A DNA stretch of 64,000 nt from JALYNX01 sp963780755. Lineage in GTDB: Bacteria; Actinomycetota; Acidimicrobiia; Spongiisociales; ZC4RG35. The stretch covers positions 744,001-808,000 of the forward strand of contig CAWACX010000002.1 of NCBI GenBank assembly GCA_963780755.1, written 5' to 3'. Within the stretch, counting starts at the first letter, position 1; each line of letters opens with the position of its first letter. The position numbers and the translations under genes were made by a program. Below are positions 27,407 through 35,857 of the stretch, one piece after another. Under the pieces are notes generated by a model that had not been told where the DNA came from, searched no databases, and was given only the letters and a program-made list of their open reading frames with translations.

Positions 27407-28354
27407 TTGCTCGCGGCAAAGACCCGCTCGGGTCTGGTCGAGACCACACATGATGGAGCAGTTGCGGTGGTGTCGGCCGACGGCGACCTGGTCGCCTGGT
27501 CCGGTGACATCGACCGACCTTTCTTCCTGAGATCTGCGGCGAAGCCGTTCCAGGCTGCGGTCGCCCAGGAGGCGGGCGCCCTGCTCCGACCCGTCGAGAT
27601 GGCATTGGCCGCTGCGTCCCATGACGGTCACCCGGTTCAGGTGGCTGTGGTCGAGGCGATGCTGGAGACCATGGGCCTGGGCGAGACCGATCTGCGATGC
27701 CCCCCTGCGTGGCCGCTCGATGTGGAGGCGATGCGTCGCCTGGCCCGGGAAGGGCATCTCCGCCCCCGTGCCCTTTGGAACAATTGCTCGGGCAAACATG
27801 CAGCCTGGCTCAGGGCGTGTCAGTCCAGTGGCTGGCCGACCGAGGGATATCTCTCGCCGGAGCATCCGCTGCAAAGCCGGGTCGCCGCTCTCCTCGCCGA
27901 GCTCGGAGGCTTCGATGCCACGCCCGTCGGCGTCGATGGTTGCGGCGCCCCGGTCTTTCGGACCACGACCAGGGTTATGGCGCTCCTCTACGCCCGCCTC
28001 TCGAGCGTTGCGGCGCTCCGCCCGGTCTTCGTCGCGATGCATCGCTATCCGGCCCTGGTCTCGGGCACCAAGAACGGGGATGCGGTGATCGCCATCGCAA
28101 CGAACTCAGTGGCGAAGCGGGGCGCCGAGGGATGTCTCGGGGCGGCAGTCGAGCGAAGACTCGGAGTCGCCGTGAAGTCATGGGACGGCCTTCAGGTGGC
28201 GGCCGAGGTGGGGATGGTTGCCGGCCTCGATGCCGTCGGCGTGGGCTCGTTGTTCGTTGCCGAACAGTTGGCCGCCATCGGGAGCCCCGAGGTTCACGGC
28301 GGCGGGCAGCCGGTCGGCGTGATCGAGCCGAGAGTGGAGCTGCAGTGGTCCTGA
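27407..28354 (+). CDS. Asparaginase (type II family, PF06089-like)
   Basis: A 315-residue protein starting at TTG 27407, 3 bp after the RsiG-like stop. Landmarks are FLRSAAKPFQA, ASHDGHP, WNNCSGKHAAWL and VDGCGAPVF, which mark the bacterial asparaginase-II family unrelated in sequence to AnsA/AnsB. It hydrolyses asparagine to aspartate and ammonia. The stop overlaps the start of the next gene, so translation is coupled. Confidence 0.88.
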   Translation: MLAAKTRSGLVETTHDGAVAVVSADGDLVAWSGDIDRPFFLRSAAKPFQAAVAQEAGALLRPVEMALAAASHDGHPVQVAVVEAMLETMGLGETDLRCPPAWPLDVEAMRRLAREGHLRPRALWNNCSGKHAAWLRACQSSGWPTEGYLSPEHPLQSRVAALLAELGGFDATPVGVDGCGAPVFRTTTRVMALLYARLSSVAALRPVFVAMHRYPALVSGTKNGDAVIAIATNSVAKRGAEGCLGAAVERRLGVAVKSWDGLQVAAEVGMVAGLDAVGVGSLFVAEQLAAIGSPEVHGGGQPVGVIEPRVELQWS

Positions 28355-28804
28355 GCTCGGATGGTGCGGAAGCGATGAGGGCGACCCTCGTCGACCAGAT
28401 CCAGGCCTGGCTCGATGATCCGGAGTCGAGTGTCGAATACGCCGAGGAGCTCGAAGGCGAGGTGGGCGGTGAGGATGCGCCAACAGACCCGCGACGCGAC
28501 CACCGTCTGGTTCACGGTCGGAGAGCGCAGCCTCGGGTATGAGGCTTTCGTGATCCCGCTCGCGCCGGGGTCGGGGCGGGTCGCGGAACAGGCCCTCACC
28601 CGGAACCGGAGGGCGTGGCGAGCTCACTTCGCGGTCGATGCCGAGGGCGATCTCGTGCTGCGGGGGCGGCTTCCGAGTGCCCAGGTCACCCCACACGAGC
28701 TCGAACTGGCCCTGGGTGAGATCTACGAGACCATCGAGGTCTCGTTTCGGCCTCTGCTCGCCGCGCTGGCCGAGGACGCGAAAAATCCAGTTAGAAACTT
28801 GTGA
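28345..28804 (+). CDS. YbjN-like / type III secretion chaperone-fold protein (frameshift near 28455)
   Basis: Two frames join to one protein: MRATLVDQIQAWLDDPES (from GTG 28345 or ATG 28375), then after a shift near 28455 MRQQTRDATTVWFTVGERSL, ending at 28804. The fold with a basic tail and an ELALGEIYETIE helix resembles the YbjN family of small chaperone-like sensory proteins. The overall length is 3n+1, as for a single extra base. The role is unknown. Confidence 0.6.
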
Positions 28805-29113
28805 ACACACCCTTGTTGACAAGGCTTGTGGATATCCCCGAATCCTGTTGGTAACTGGCAAAGATCGGGTCTGTAGCGTCGCGTCGGTGACATTTGACGA
28901 TCAATGACGATTGGTAGCGTGCGTTTCGAGGTAATTGATCGGGGCCCGCCGAAATCGTAGATTCGGCCCTGCGAACGCCCGAGAGGCCGTTCGGGGAAGC
29001 GTCCGTTCGGGGAAGTGCGGAGGAGGCTCCGAGAGGTCACTCGGGCGTTTGTGTTGCCCCAGCGACGTCGAATTCTCTGCCGACCGCCCTGATCAGCGGT
29101 TTACAGTCGCCGG
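28805..29113. other. 309-bp gene-free region with several hairpins; possible leader or small RNA
   Basis: No convincing gene. It holds a palindrome CCTTGT-TG-ACAAGG near 28813, a hairpin GCCGAAATC...GATTCGGC (28948-28967), and a 10-bp outer stem AACGCCCGAG (28974-28983) / CTCGGGCGTT (29040-29049). The stem encloses two perfect copies of CCGTTCGGGGAAG (28987-28999 and 29003-29015). The outer stem's 3' arm is followed by a T/G-rich stretch, TGTGTT. It lies upstream of the ABC exporter. I do not recognise a known riboswitch. Confidence 0.45.
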
Positions 29114-30121
29114 GTGTCCGAGTCGGTGGTCAGAGTCCGGGATCTCACGAAGACGTTCCAGGTCCCGGAGCGCGAGTCAGGGTTGAAGGCGTCGGTCAAG
29201 AGCCTGGTCCGCCGCCGTACCCGTCAGGTCTCTGCTGTCGCCGGCGTGTCGTTCGAGATCGCGGCGGGTGAGATCGTCGGCTTTCTCGGGCCCAACGGGG
29301 CGGGGAAGACCACCACTCTGAAGATGCTCTCCGGGCTGCTCTATCCCACCGGAGGAGAGGCCCGGGTCCTCGAGCACGAGCCCTTTCGTCGGCAACCCGA
29401 CTACCTGAGGCAGATCACTCTGGTGATGGGGAACCGGAACCAACTGCAGTGGGACCTCCCCGCACTCGACAGCTTCGAGTTGACCCGCGCCGTCTACCGC
29501 CTGGCCCCGGCTCCCTACCTCGAACAGCGCGACGAGCTCATCGAACTTCTCGATCTCGGGGATCTAGTCACGAAACCGGTGCGCAACCTCAGCCTCGGGG
29601 AGCGGATGAAAGTCGAGATCGCCAACTCGCTCCTCCATCGCCCGGCCGTCCTCTTCCTCGACGAGCCGACACTCGGGCTCGACGTGACCATGCAGCGCCG
29701 GATCCGCGAGTTCCTTGCCGACTACAACCGCCGGCACAACGCAACGGTGATGCTCACGAGCCACTACATGGCCGATGTCGAGGCCCTGTGCAAGCGGGTG
29801 ATCGTGATACACCACGGCCAGATCCTCTTCGACGGTGAGCTGTCCGAGCTGAGCCAGCGCTTCTCGGCGACCAAGAAATTGGTGGTCACGCTCGACCAGC
29901 CCGGCGATCTCACCGGATACGGCGACCTGATCGAAGCGACGCCGACCCGGGCCACGATCCTCGTGGATCGGGCCGAGGCTGCCCGGGTCACCGGCCGGAT
30001 CCTTGCCGACTTCGAGGTGAACGACCTGACCGTGGAGGACCCGCCGATCGAAGACGTCATCGAGATGGCGTTCGCCAGCGGTCAACCGGGTCTGGTACCG
30101 GCTGACGACCAGCAGACCTGA
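29114..30121 (+). CDS. ABC-2 type exporter ATP-binding protein
   Basis: A 335-residue ATPase with Walker A GPNGAGKTTT, a Q-loop region around VMGNRNQ, signature LSLGERMKVE, Walker B VLFLDEPTLGLD and switch His in LTSHYM. A C-terminal ferredoxin-like regulatory half follows. It pairs with the two ABC-2 permeases downstream (COG4587/COG3694-type), a set exporting small molecules or lipids. The stop overlaps the first permease by 1 nt. Confidence 0.9.
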   Translation: MSESVVRVRDLTKTFQVPERESGLKASVKSLVRRRTRQVSAVAGVSFEIAAGEIVGFLGPNGAGKTTTLKMLSGLLYPTGGEARVLEHEPFRRQPDYLRQITLVMGNRNQLQWDLPALDSFELTRAVYRLAPAPYLEQRDELIELLDLGDLVTKPVRNLSLGERMKVEIANSLLHRPAVLFLDEPTLGLDVTMQRRIREFLADYNRRHNATVMLTSHYMADVEALCKRVIVIHHGQILFDGELSELSQRFSATKKLVVTLDQPGDLTGYGDLIEATPTRATILVDRAEAARVTGRILADFEVNDLTVEDPPIEDVIEMAFASGQPGLVPADDQQT

Positions 30122-30970
30122 TGAGCGGGTTGGCGGTGGCGGAGCCGGTTGCGGCCGAGGGTTGGCTCCGCTCCTACATACGGCTCTACTCGACGATGGT
30201 CCGGGTGGCGATCATGGAGCAGTTCCAGTACCGGGCCGCCAACTACTTCTACATGATCGGGATGGTCATCGAGCCGGTCATCTACCTGGTGGTGTGGTCG
30301 ACCATCGCCGAGGAGCAGGGCGGGACCCTGGGCGGCTACACCCCGGAGCGCTTCGCCGCCTACTACATCGTCTGGACCCTGGTCCGGAACATGAACATCG
30401 TGTTCACGCCATTTGGCTGGGAGGAGCGGATCCGGGAGGGGACGCTGTCGGCGCAATTGGCACGCCCCGTCCATCCCATCCACTACGACCTCGGCTTCTT
30501 CGCCGGCTGGAAGGTGGTGGTGATCCTGATGTGGATCCCGATCGCCGTTGCCCTCGTTTGGCTCTTCGATCCCGAACTGGATCCCCGCCCGACCCAGATC
30601 GCCACTTTCGCAGTGGCCATTTGGGGGGCCTATCTGATCCGGTCCTTTCTGCTCTGGATCCTGGGGATGGTCACCTTTTGGACGACGAGGGTCAGCGCCC
30701 TGTTCGAGGCGTTCTTCGCGGTCGAGTTGCTGCTGTCGGGACGGCTGGTACCGATGACCCTGATGCCGGAATGGGCCCAGACCCTGGCCAATTTCCTGCC
30801 CTTCCAGTGGACCTTCGGGTTCCCGATCACGTCTCTGGTCGGGCCCGATCACCGACCGCGAGCTGGTCATCGGGCTCGCCGCTCAGGCCGGCTGGATCAT
30901 CTTCGGCGCAGTCGTCACCTGGCTCGTCTGGAAACGGGCGGTACGGCTCTACACGGCGGTGGCGGGATGA
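30121..30970 (+). CDS. ABC-2 type permease, first subunit (frameshift near 30846)
   Basis: About 282 residues when one extra C in GGGCCC near 30846 is removed. Before it: FQYRAANYFYMIGMVIEPVI and helices through FPITSLVG. After it: GPITDRELVIGLAAQAGWII up to WLVWKRAVRLYTAVAG with TGA 30968-30970. Six membrane helices of the ABC-2 membrane 6 type are visible. The stop overlaps the next ATG (ATGA). It is not truly fused to the second permease; the long open frame only arises from the indel. Confidence 0.8.
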
Positions 30971-31743
30971 GGCTGGCCTGGCAGTTCCTCCGGATCGGGG
31001 TCATGAACGAGCTCCAATACCGCGCCAACTTCGTCATCCAACTCCTTCAGTCCCTGATCGCGATTGGGACCGGTCTCGTCGTGCTCACGTTGATCTTCGA
31101 CACGACTACCGATCTCTCCGGCTGGACCAAGCCCCAACTGCTGGTGGTCATGGGCGTGTTCACGATCATGGGTGGGATCATCGGTTTCGCCATCGAGCCC
31201 AACATGGGACGCCTGATGGCGGACATCCAGATGGGCACCTTCGACTACGTCCTGACCAAGCCGGCCGACTCTCAGTTGCTCACCAGCGTTCGTGAGTTCC
31301 GCCTGTGGCGCTTGACCGATGTCGTGGTGGGCGGGGTCGTGCTGTTTTGGGGGATCGGCCAGCTGGAAGGTGCTCTCGTCTGGACCGAGGTCGTCGCCTT
31401 CATCTCCTTGCTGGTCATCGGTGGGCTGATGATCTACTGCTTCTGGCTTCTGCTCACCACCGGGGCGTTCTGGTTCGTCCGGATGGAGATGATGCAGGAG
31501 CTGTTCACCGGCCTTTACCGGGCGGGGCAGTATCCGGTCGGCATCTATCCGGGATGGCTCAGGGTGATGCTCACATTCCTGGTGCCCATCGCATTCGCGG
31601 TCACCGTGCCCTCAGAAGCGCTCACCGACCGGCTCACCGCCGCCCAAGTCGCTCTGGCTCTCGGGTTCGCCTTGTTCCTGCTGATCGTGACCCGGCTGTT
31701 CTGGCGGTTCGCGATCAAGCACTACTCCGGGGCCTCCGCCTGA
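30967..31743 (+). CDS. ABC-2 type permease, second subunit
   Basis: A 258-residue membrane protein starting MRLAWQFLRIGVMNELQYRANF, with six helices and the conserved MGTFDYVLTKPADSQLL loop. It forms the second half of the export channel with the preceding permease and the ATPase. It ends 10 bp before the convergent CAP gene stop. Confidence 0.88.
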   Translation: MRLAWQFLRIGVMNELQYRANFVIQLLQSLIAIGTGLVVLTLIFDTTTDLSGWTKPQLLVVMGVFTIMGGIIGFAIEPNMGRLMADIQMGTFDYVLTKPADSQLLTSVREFRLWRLTDVVVGGVVLFWGIGQLEGALVWTEVVAFISLLVIGGLMIYCFWLLLTTGAFWFVRMEMMQELFTGLYRAGQYPVGIYPGWLRVMLTFLVPIAFAVTVPSEALTDRLTAAQVALALGFALFLLIVTRLFWRFAIKHYSGASA

Positions 31744-31753
31744 GGCGTTGAGT

Positions 31754-32437
31754 TCAGTCGTGGCAGAGGTGGCCGAAGCGGTCGGCCTCGACGCAGGAAA
31801 TGCCCGGGGTCACCGCCTTGTCCGGCCCCACGATCAGGGTGGTGGTGGTCGTGGGCGGGACAGTCGTGGTGGTCGTCGAAGTGGTGTCGGGAGCCGCCGC
31901 CTTGTCGGGCTGGGGAGCGGTGGTCGCCGTGGTTGCCTTGGTGCCCGGAGTCTCCTCGGGTGCCGCGGTGGTGGTCGTGGTCGCCGGCGCCGCGGTGCTG
32001 CCCTTCTTCATGAACACCACGGTCACGTAGAGGTAGCCGTCTTTGCTCCCGGTGCCGATGCCCACGTAGTTGTAGTCGCCGAGGATGTTCTTCTTGTGGC
32101 CGGACGAAGCCATGAACGCATCGTGGAGGCTGCTCGCGGTCTGGCCCTTCCCGACGTTCTCCCCCATCTTGTCCCAGCCGCTGCCACCGGCGGCAGCGAG
32201 TTGTCCGCTCGAGGAATGGAAGATCTCACCGGCGGCCATCATCTCGGCGGTGTGGCTTCGGGCGTAGGAGGCAAGGCCTCCAGAGGACTGAAGTGGGGCG
32301 AGCCCGGCGCTGGCACGCGAGGAGTTGATCTTGGCGAGGAACTCTCCTTCGGAGGCACCGTCGGCCCCCGCGGCCAGGCTGACGCCAATCGTCACCGAGA
32401 CGACCAGCAAGAGCAATAGCCATCGCCTTGTCCCCAT
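31754..32437 (-). CDS. Secreted CAP (SCP/PR-1) domain protein with Thr-rich tail
   Basis: A 227-residue protein with a signal peptide (LLLLLVVSVTIGVSLAAG), a CAP domain and a Thr/Pro-rich tail. The CAP core has HTAEM, WDKMGENVG and SSGHKKNIL. The tail (about 153-210) has several TTTTT runs, likely a wall-spanning or glycosylated spacer. It ends with a short Cys-containing peptide (CVEADRFGHLC). The role is unknown; bacterial CAP proteins act outside the cell. Confidence 0.85.
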   Translation of the reverse strand: MGTRRWLLLLLVVSVTIGVSLAAGADGASEGEFLAKINSSRASAGLAPLQSSGGLASYARSHTAEMMAAGEIFHSSSGQLAAAGGSGWDKMGENVGKGQTASSLHDAFMASSGHKKNILGDYNYVGIGTGSKDGYLYVTVVFMKKGSTAAPATTTTTAAPEETPGTKATTATTAPQPDKAAAPDTTSTTTTTVPPTTTTTLIVGPDKAVTPGISCVEADRFGHLCHD

Positions 32438-32487
32438 CGTGGGGTTATCGGAGATTTCGCGGGAACCCTTGAGCGACGCTCCCGCGC

Positions 32488-33369
32488 TCAGACGCCGAAC
32501 ATCACCTCGCGGAGGCTGATGACATTGGAGGCAAGGGTCTCGGGGTCGAGTCGCATCGACCCCAGCCTCAAGCCCTTCATTCCCTCACCCACGTTGGTCA
32601 TGACCCTCAGGGAATCGTCCTCGTGGATCAAGATCCCGAGCCCGAGGCAGCCACCACCTTCGTCCTGCACCCCGACCAGGACGTGGTGGAGGCGGCCCAG
32701 GTTGAGGCCAACGGGGAGGGTCGGCGCGAACACCGTCGGGCGCACCTTCCACCTCTCCAGAGGTGGGGCCAGGGCCTGGGCAAAGAGGGCGGTTCGGCGT
32801 CTCGCCCGCTCGTCGGGAGAGACCGGGTTCAGATTGGGGTCGCTCGGGGCAACGGTCACGTCGAGCCCGAGGAATCGACGAAGCATCCCCACCACGGGCT
32901 CCATCTCGCCTCCCCGCTGCAGGGCCACGACCTTGTCCGGGCGGCACAACTCCGCCTTGTGGTACTTGAGGGTCTCACCTGCCACCCCCGAGACCACGGC
33001 CGTGGTGTCGAGGATCACCAGGTCGGCGAGGGCCTTCGCGGCGTCGACCATGGCCGCGGTGGCCACCACCTGTTGCAGCACGAGGCGGGCAGGGGTGATG
33101 GTCCCAACGAAGTGGAGGGCGTCGGGTGTCGCCACGGCATCGAGGTCAGCGGAGTCCCGGATCACCTTGAGACCGACGCATGCCGGAGGGCCGACCGTGG
33201 AGTTGCCGACGTCGGCATCGACAATTGCGACCGATCTCCCGGCGGCGATGGCGAGGCGGGTCGCCTGGAGGGCGAGCGTGGTCTTGCCGGTGTCGACTCC
33301 TCCCATGAGCATTGCGACCTTTGCCCTGGAAACTTCGCGGGCGAGTGTCTCGATGCTCGGCTCAGCCAT
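32488..33369 (-). CDS. Clp1/Grc3-like P-loop protein (putative polynucleotide kinase fold)
   Basis: A 293-residue protein with Walker A GGVDTGKTTLA (about 23-33) and VDADVGNSTVGPPACVG, which matches the Clp1/Grc3 5'-polynucleotide kinase signature. Walker B-like LVILDTTAVVSG follows. Eukaryotic and archaeal members phosphorylate RNA ends; bacterial members are little studied. It is divergent from the SAM hydrolase gene, 72 bp away. Substrate and partner are unknown. Confidence 0.75.
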   Translation of the reverse strand: MAEPSIETLAREVSRAKVAMLMGGVDTGKTTLALQATRLAIAAGRSVAIVDADVGNSTVGPPACVGLKVIRDSADLDAVATPDALHFVGTITPARLVLQQVVATAAMVDAAKALADLVILDTTAVVSGVAGETLKYHKAELCRPDKVVALQRGGEMEPVVGMLRRFLGLDVTVAPSDPNLNPVSPDERARRRTALFAQALAPPLERWKVRPTVFAPTLPVGLNLGRLHHVLVGVQDEGGGCLGLGILIHEDDSLRVMTNVGEGMKGLRLGSMRLDPETLASNVISLREVMFGV

Positions 33370-33441
33370 GCCGCAATATACGTCTCATCCCGGCTCGGCC
33401 CTGATCTCCCTGAACCGGCGTGTCGGTATAGCGTCAGCGTC

Positions 33442-34266
33442 ATGACGCTCCCGATCAGCTTTCTCTCCGATTACGGGCACGACGACGAGTTCGTCGGAGT
33501 GGTTCACGGAGTCCTGGCGAAGCTGGCGCCCGACTCCCGGGTGATCGATGTCACACACAGCGCTCCGCGTGGCGACATCAGGAGCGCCGCCCTCCACATG
33601 ACCCGGGCCATCCAGTACCTGCCGGAAGGCGTGGCGTTGGTCGTCGTCGATCCCGAAGTCGGCACTTCCCGAAAGGCGCTCGCCGTCTCCACCGAATGGG
33701 GGTACTTCGTCGGTCCCGACAACGGGGTCCTCTCGCCCGCAGTCGCCATGGTGGGTGGTGCAGGGCTCATGGTCTCGATCGAGAACCCCGAAGCAATGAT
33801 TCCGTCGCCCGGGGAGACCTTTCACGGCCGGGACGTCTTCGCCCCGGCCGCCGCCCTGCTCGCCACCGGAGAAGCCGCAATCGAAGACCTGGGCCCGGCC
33901 GTTGCCCCGGGGGAGGTGCGCCCGTTGTTGTTGCCCCTTCCCAAAGTGGAGGGCTCGACTGTCTCGGGGGAGGCCTGGTGGGTCGATCATTTCGGGAACG
34001 TGCAGACCAACATCGGCCCTGAGGAGATGGAATCCGTCGGCCTGGTGCCGGGCGGAATGGTGACCCTGAAGGTCGGCGCCACCCTGCACAACGTCCCCTG
34101 GGTCGCGGCCTATGCCGATGTGAGCCCCGGCGAGCCTTTGATCCACGTCGATTCGGCGGGAATGATCGCGATCGCGGTCCGTGAGGGACGGGCCGACGAG
34201 GCACTCCACCTCGCCGATGGGGTGGCGGTCACGCTGGCGGGAAGAGGATCGCCCAGAGCTGGATGA
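33442..34266 (+). CDS. SAM hydrolase (S-adenosyl-L-methionine hydroxide adenosyltransferase, DUF62 family)
   Basis: A 274-residue protein. The conserved Asp-Arg-His set is in LSDYGHDDEFVG, RGDIRSAA and FHGRDVFAP. VDPEVGTSR and FVGPDNGVL mark the nucleoside site. These enzymes split SAM to adenosine and methionine with hydroxide and lack the chlorinase/fluorinase halide loop residues as far as I can see. It starts at ATG 33442 with no clear ribosome site and may be leaderless. Confidence 0.85.
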   Translation: MTLPISFLSDYGHDDEFVGVVHGVLAKLAPDSRVIDVTHSAPRGDIRSAALHMTRAIQYLPEGVALVVVDPEVGTSRKALAVSTEWGYFVGPDNGVLSPAVAMVGGAGLMVSIENPEAMIPSPGETFHGRDVFAPAAALLATGEAAIEDLGPAVAPGEVRPLLLPLPKVEGSTVSGEAWWVDHFGNVQTNIGPEEMESVGLVPGGMVTLKVGATLHNVPWVAAYADVSPGEPLIHVDSAGMIAIAVREGRADEALHLADGVAVTLAGRGSPRAG

Positions 34267-34344
34267 GCCCGGCGACTGCGATCAGGAGCAGCAGGATCAC
34301 GAGGACGATGGCGGTCACAGGACGCACAGAGACGGTGAATGTAC

Positions 34345-34497
34345 AGAAAATACCGAGGCCCCCACGGCGACGTGGGGGCCTCGGCTACATGAAGGAGAGC
34401 TCCGTTACCGTGGGGCGGGCTGGGAGGCTATCCGTTCACACCTTGGACGAACGTGCCCATGGCATGAGGGGAACGGGTGACCCTCCTTCCTGCATGC
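34345..34497 (-). ncRNA. Candidate minus-strand small RNA between the SAM hydrolase and glutaredoxin genes
   Basis: A -10-like GATAAT lies at 34509-34504 on the minus strand, with a weak -35 (TCAAGA) 17 bp further up. Downstream, stems can form from GGAGG...CCTCC (about 34484 with 34420), TGCC-ATG-GGCA and GTTC...GAAC, and the unit ends in the 13-bp terminator at 34353-34384. The product would be about 150 nt. I do not recognise a known RNA family. Confidence 0.4.
34353..34384 (-). terminator. Strong hairpin terminator, T-rich on the minus side
   Basis: A 13-bp perfect stem, CCGAGGCCCCCAC / GTGGGGGCCTCGG, with a 6-nt loop. On the minus strand TATTTTCTG follows, giving an intrinsic terminator. 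No minus-strand protein gene ends nearby, so it may end a small RNA. On the plus strand it sits 87 bp after the SAM hydrolase gene without a T-run. Confidence 0.7.
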
Positions 34498-34528
34498 ACC
34501 CACATTATCGACCACGGAGAGTGGTGTC

Positions 34529-34777
34529 TTGAGTCTTTCGGTGGTGAAATTTCTCACCCGTGTCGGGTGTCATCTCTGCGATGAGGCCCGGCCCCATGTC
34601 CTCCAGACCGCCGCCAGGTACCGGTTGCCAGTCGAAGAGGTGGACATCGACACCGATGACGCCCTGATTCGGGATTTTGGGCTCCGGGTCCCGGTGGTGA
34701 TCGGGCCCGCCGGACAGGTCATCGCCGAAGGCCAAATCGATGTCCGGGCCCTGAACCGGAGTCTTCGAAACCTCTGA
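34529..34777 (+). CDS. Glutaredoxin-like (DUF836) thiol protein
   Basis: An 82-residue thioredoxin-fold protein with a CxxC pair in TRVGCHLCDEARPHV and a cis-Pro segment, RVPVVIGP. Members of this group act as small thiol-disulfide or redox carriers. It starts at TTG 34529. It is convergent with the CcoP-like gene, and placement beside cytochrome genes suggests a role in heme or cysteine redox, which remains inference. Confidence 0.8.
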   Translation: MSLSVVKFLTRVGCHLCDEARPHVLQTAARYRLPVEEVDIDTDDALIRDFGLRVPVVIGPAGQVIAEGQIDVRALNRSLRNL

Positions 34778-34825
34778 CTTCTGCGCGCGTACGCCCATAC
34801 GCATGTACGCCTATCCGGGAGAGGT

Positions 34826-35857
34826 CTACCCGGCTTCCGTGGTCGGCGTTGTCTCCCCGGGAACGGTGGTCCCGCCCTCGCCGGGGACGGTGGTCCCGCC
34901 TTCGCCCTCGGCGACGACCAGACCGCAGTCGGCAAGGACCTCGGCAGTATCAGCACCGCCGAATCTGACCCGCTCGAAGGCGACCACCGAGGCCAATTGC
35001 TCGTCACTCAGCGAGGCATGGGCCGGCATGTTCCCCCCGCCACCTACCGGCTTGTCGGTGTCCCCGTACGTCGCACGACCCGCCTCCTGGAAGCCGGCGG
35101 TCCCCAGCCGCACCCACTCGATGTGGTCGACGCACACCTCGAAGGTGGTGAGCACACCGGTCAGGGCCGGGCCGGCGCCACCGCCTCCCGCTGCTCCATG
35201 ACAGCCGGCACAAGTGGCGCCCTCGCCGTTGTAGACGCGCTCTCCGAGGGCGATGAAGTCGGTGCTCCCGCCTCCGATCCCGGAGCCGGTGAACTCGGAG
35301 CCGTCGCAATTGACGATCTCACCGCTGATCACGTTGGTCTGGAGCTCGGTGGCCTCGCCACAGGTCCCGGTGGCCGCTCCTCCGAGGGCGAAAAGGGCGA
35401 ACAGGGGGATGATCAGCGTCACCCAGGCGAGCCAGCGCGGAAGCACGAAATTGGTCCGCTCCCTGATCCCGGCCGTGGGCACCGTGACCACCTCGCGCAG
35501 GCCGGCGGCCTGAGCCGGGGTGACCTCTGCCGGCGTCGGGGCCCGGGTGGTGATGCCGGTCGCACTCGCCGCAGCAGCCGGGGTACTCGCCTCCTGCTCC
35601 GTGGGACCGTCCGCCTGATCGACGGCGGGACCGGCCGGCGATTCATCGGGCGAGGGGCTTGCCGCCTCCTCCTGCGCTCCTTCGGCGTCGCTCTCCGGCG
35701 ACGGGGCGGGCGCGGCGACAGTTCCCCCGCCGGCCCAGGCGCTCAACACCTCATCGACGCTCATGCCGGTGTCGGCGGCCCGGGCTGCTGCCGATCGCAA
35801 GACGATCGCCTCGGGGACCCCGAGGGCTGCTGCTGCGGCCGCACTCAGCTCGCTCAT
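34826..35857 (-). CDS. CcoP-like monoheme cytochrome c with N-terminal docking-like module
   Basis: A 343-residue protein. Residues 1-45 form a small helical module (VPEAIVLRSAAARAADTGMS) shared with the CcoO-like protein and with the cytochrome b C-terminal subunit. A Pro/Ala/Glu linker, one membrane helix (LAWVTLIIPLFALFALGG) and a cytochrome c domain follow, with CAGCH and the likely Met ligand in GGNMPAH. CcoP of cbb3 oxidases is normally diheme, and only one CxxCH is seen here. The tail carries a duplicated GEGGTTVP octapeptide. The start overlaps the CcoO-like stop (ATGA). Confidence 0.82.
   Translation of the reverse strand: MSELSAAAAAALGVPEAIVLRSAAARAADTGMSVDEVLSAWAGGGTVAAPAPSPESDAEGAQEEAASPSPDESPAGPAVDQADGPTEQEASTPAAAASATGITTRAPTPAEVTPAQAAGLREVVTVPTAGIRERTNFVLPRWLAWVTLIIPLFALFALGGAATGTCGEATELQTNVISGEIVNCDGSEFTGSGIGGGSTDFIALGERVYNGEGATCAGCHGAAGGGGAGPALTGVLTTFEVCVDHIEWVRLGTAGFQEAGRATYGDTDKPVGGGGNMPAHASLSDEQLASVVAFERVRFGGADTAEVLADCGLVVAEGEGGTTVPGEGGTTVPGETTPTTEAG
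34857..34904. repeat. Two 24-bp tandem direct repeats in the CcoP-like gene
   Basis: Copies at 34857-34880 and 34881-34904 differ at two positions and encode GEGGTTVP twice near the C-terminus. A third, degenerate unit (GETTP) adjoins them. Confidence 0.75.

Noticed and set aside
30121..31743. Single 540-residue ABC permease reading through both subunits
   Set aside because: One extra C near 30846 explains it: the first permease ends in the other frame at 30970 and the second has its own overlapping ATG at 30967.
34385..34530. Known riboswitch (SAM, TPP, c-di-GMP, c-di-AMP types) or SRP/RNase P RNA
   Set aside because: None of the consensus cores I know could be matched on either strand; only generic stems were found.
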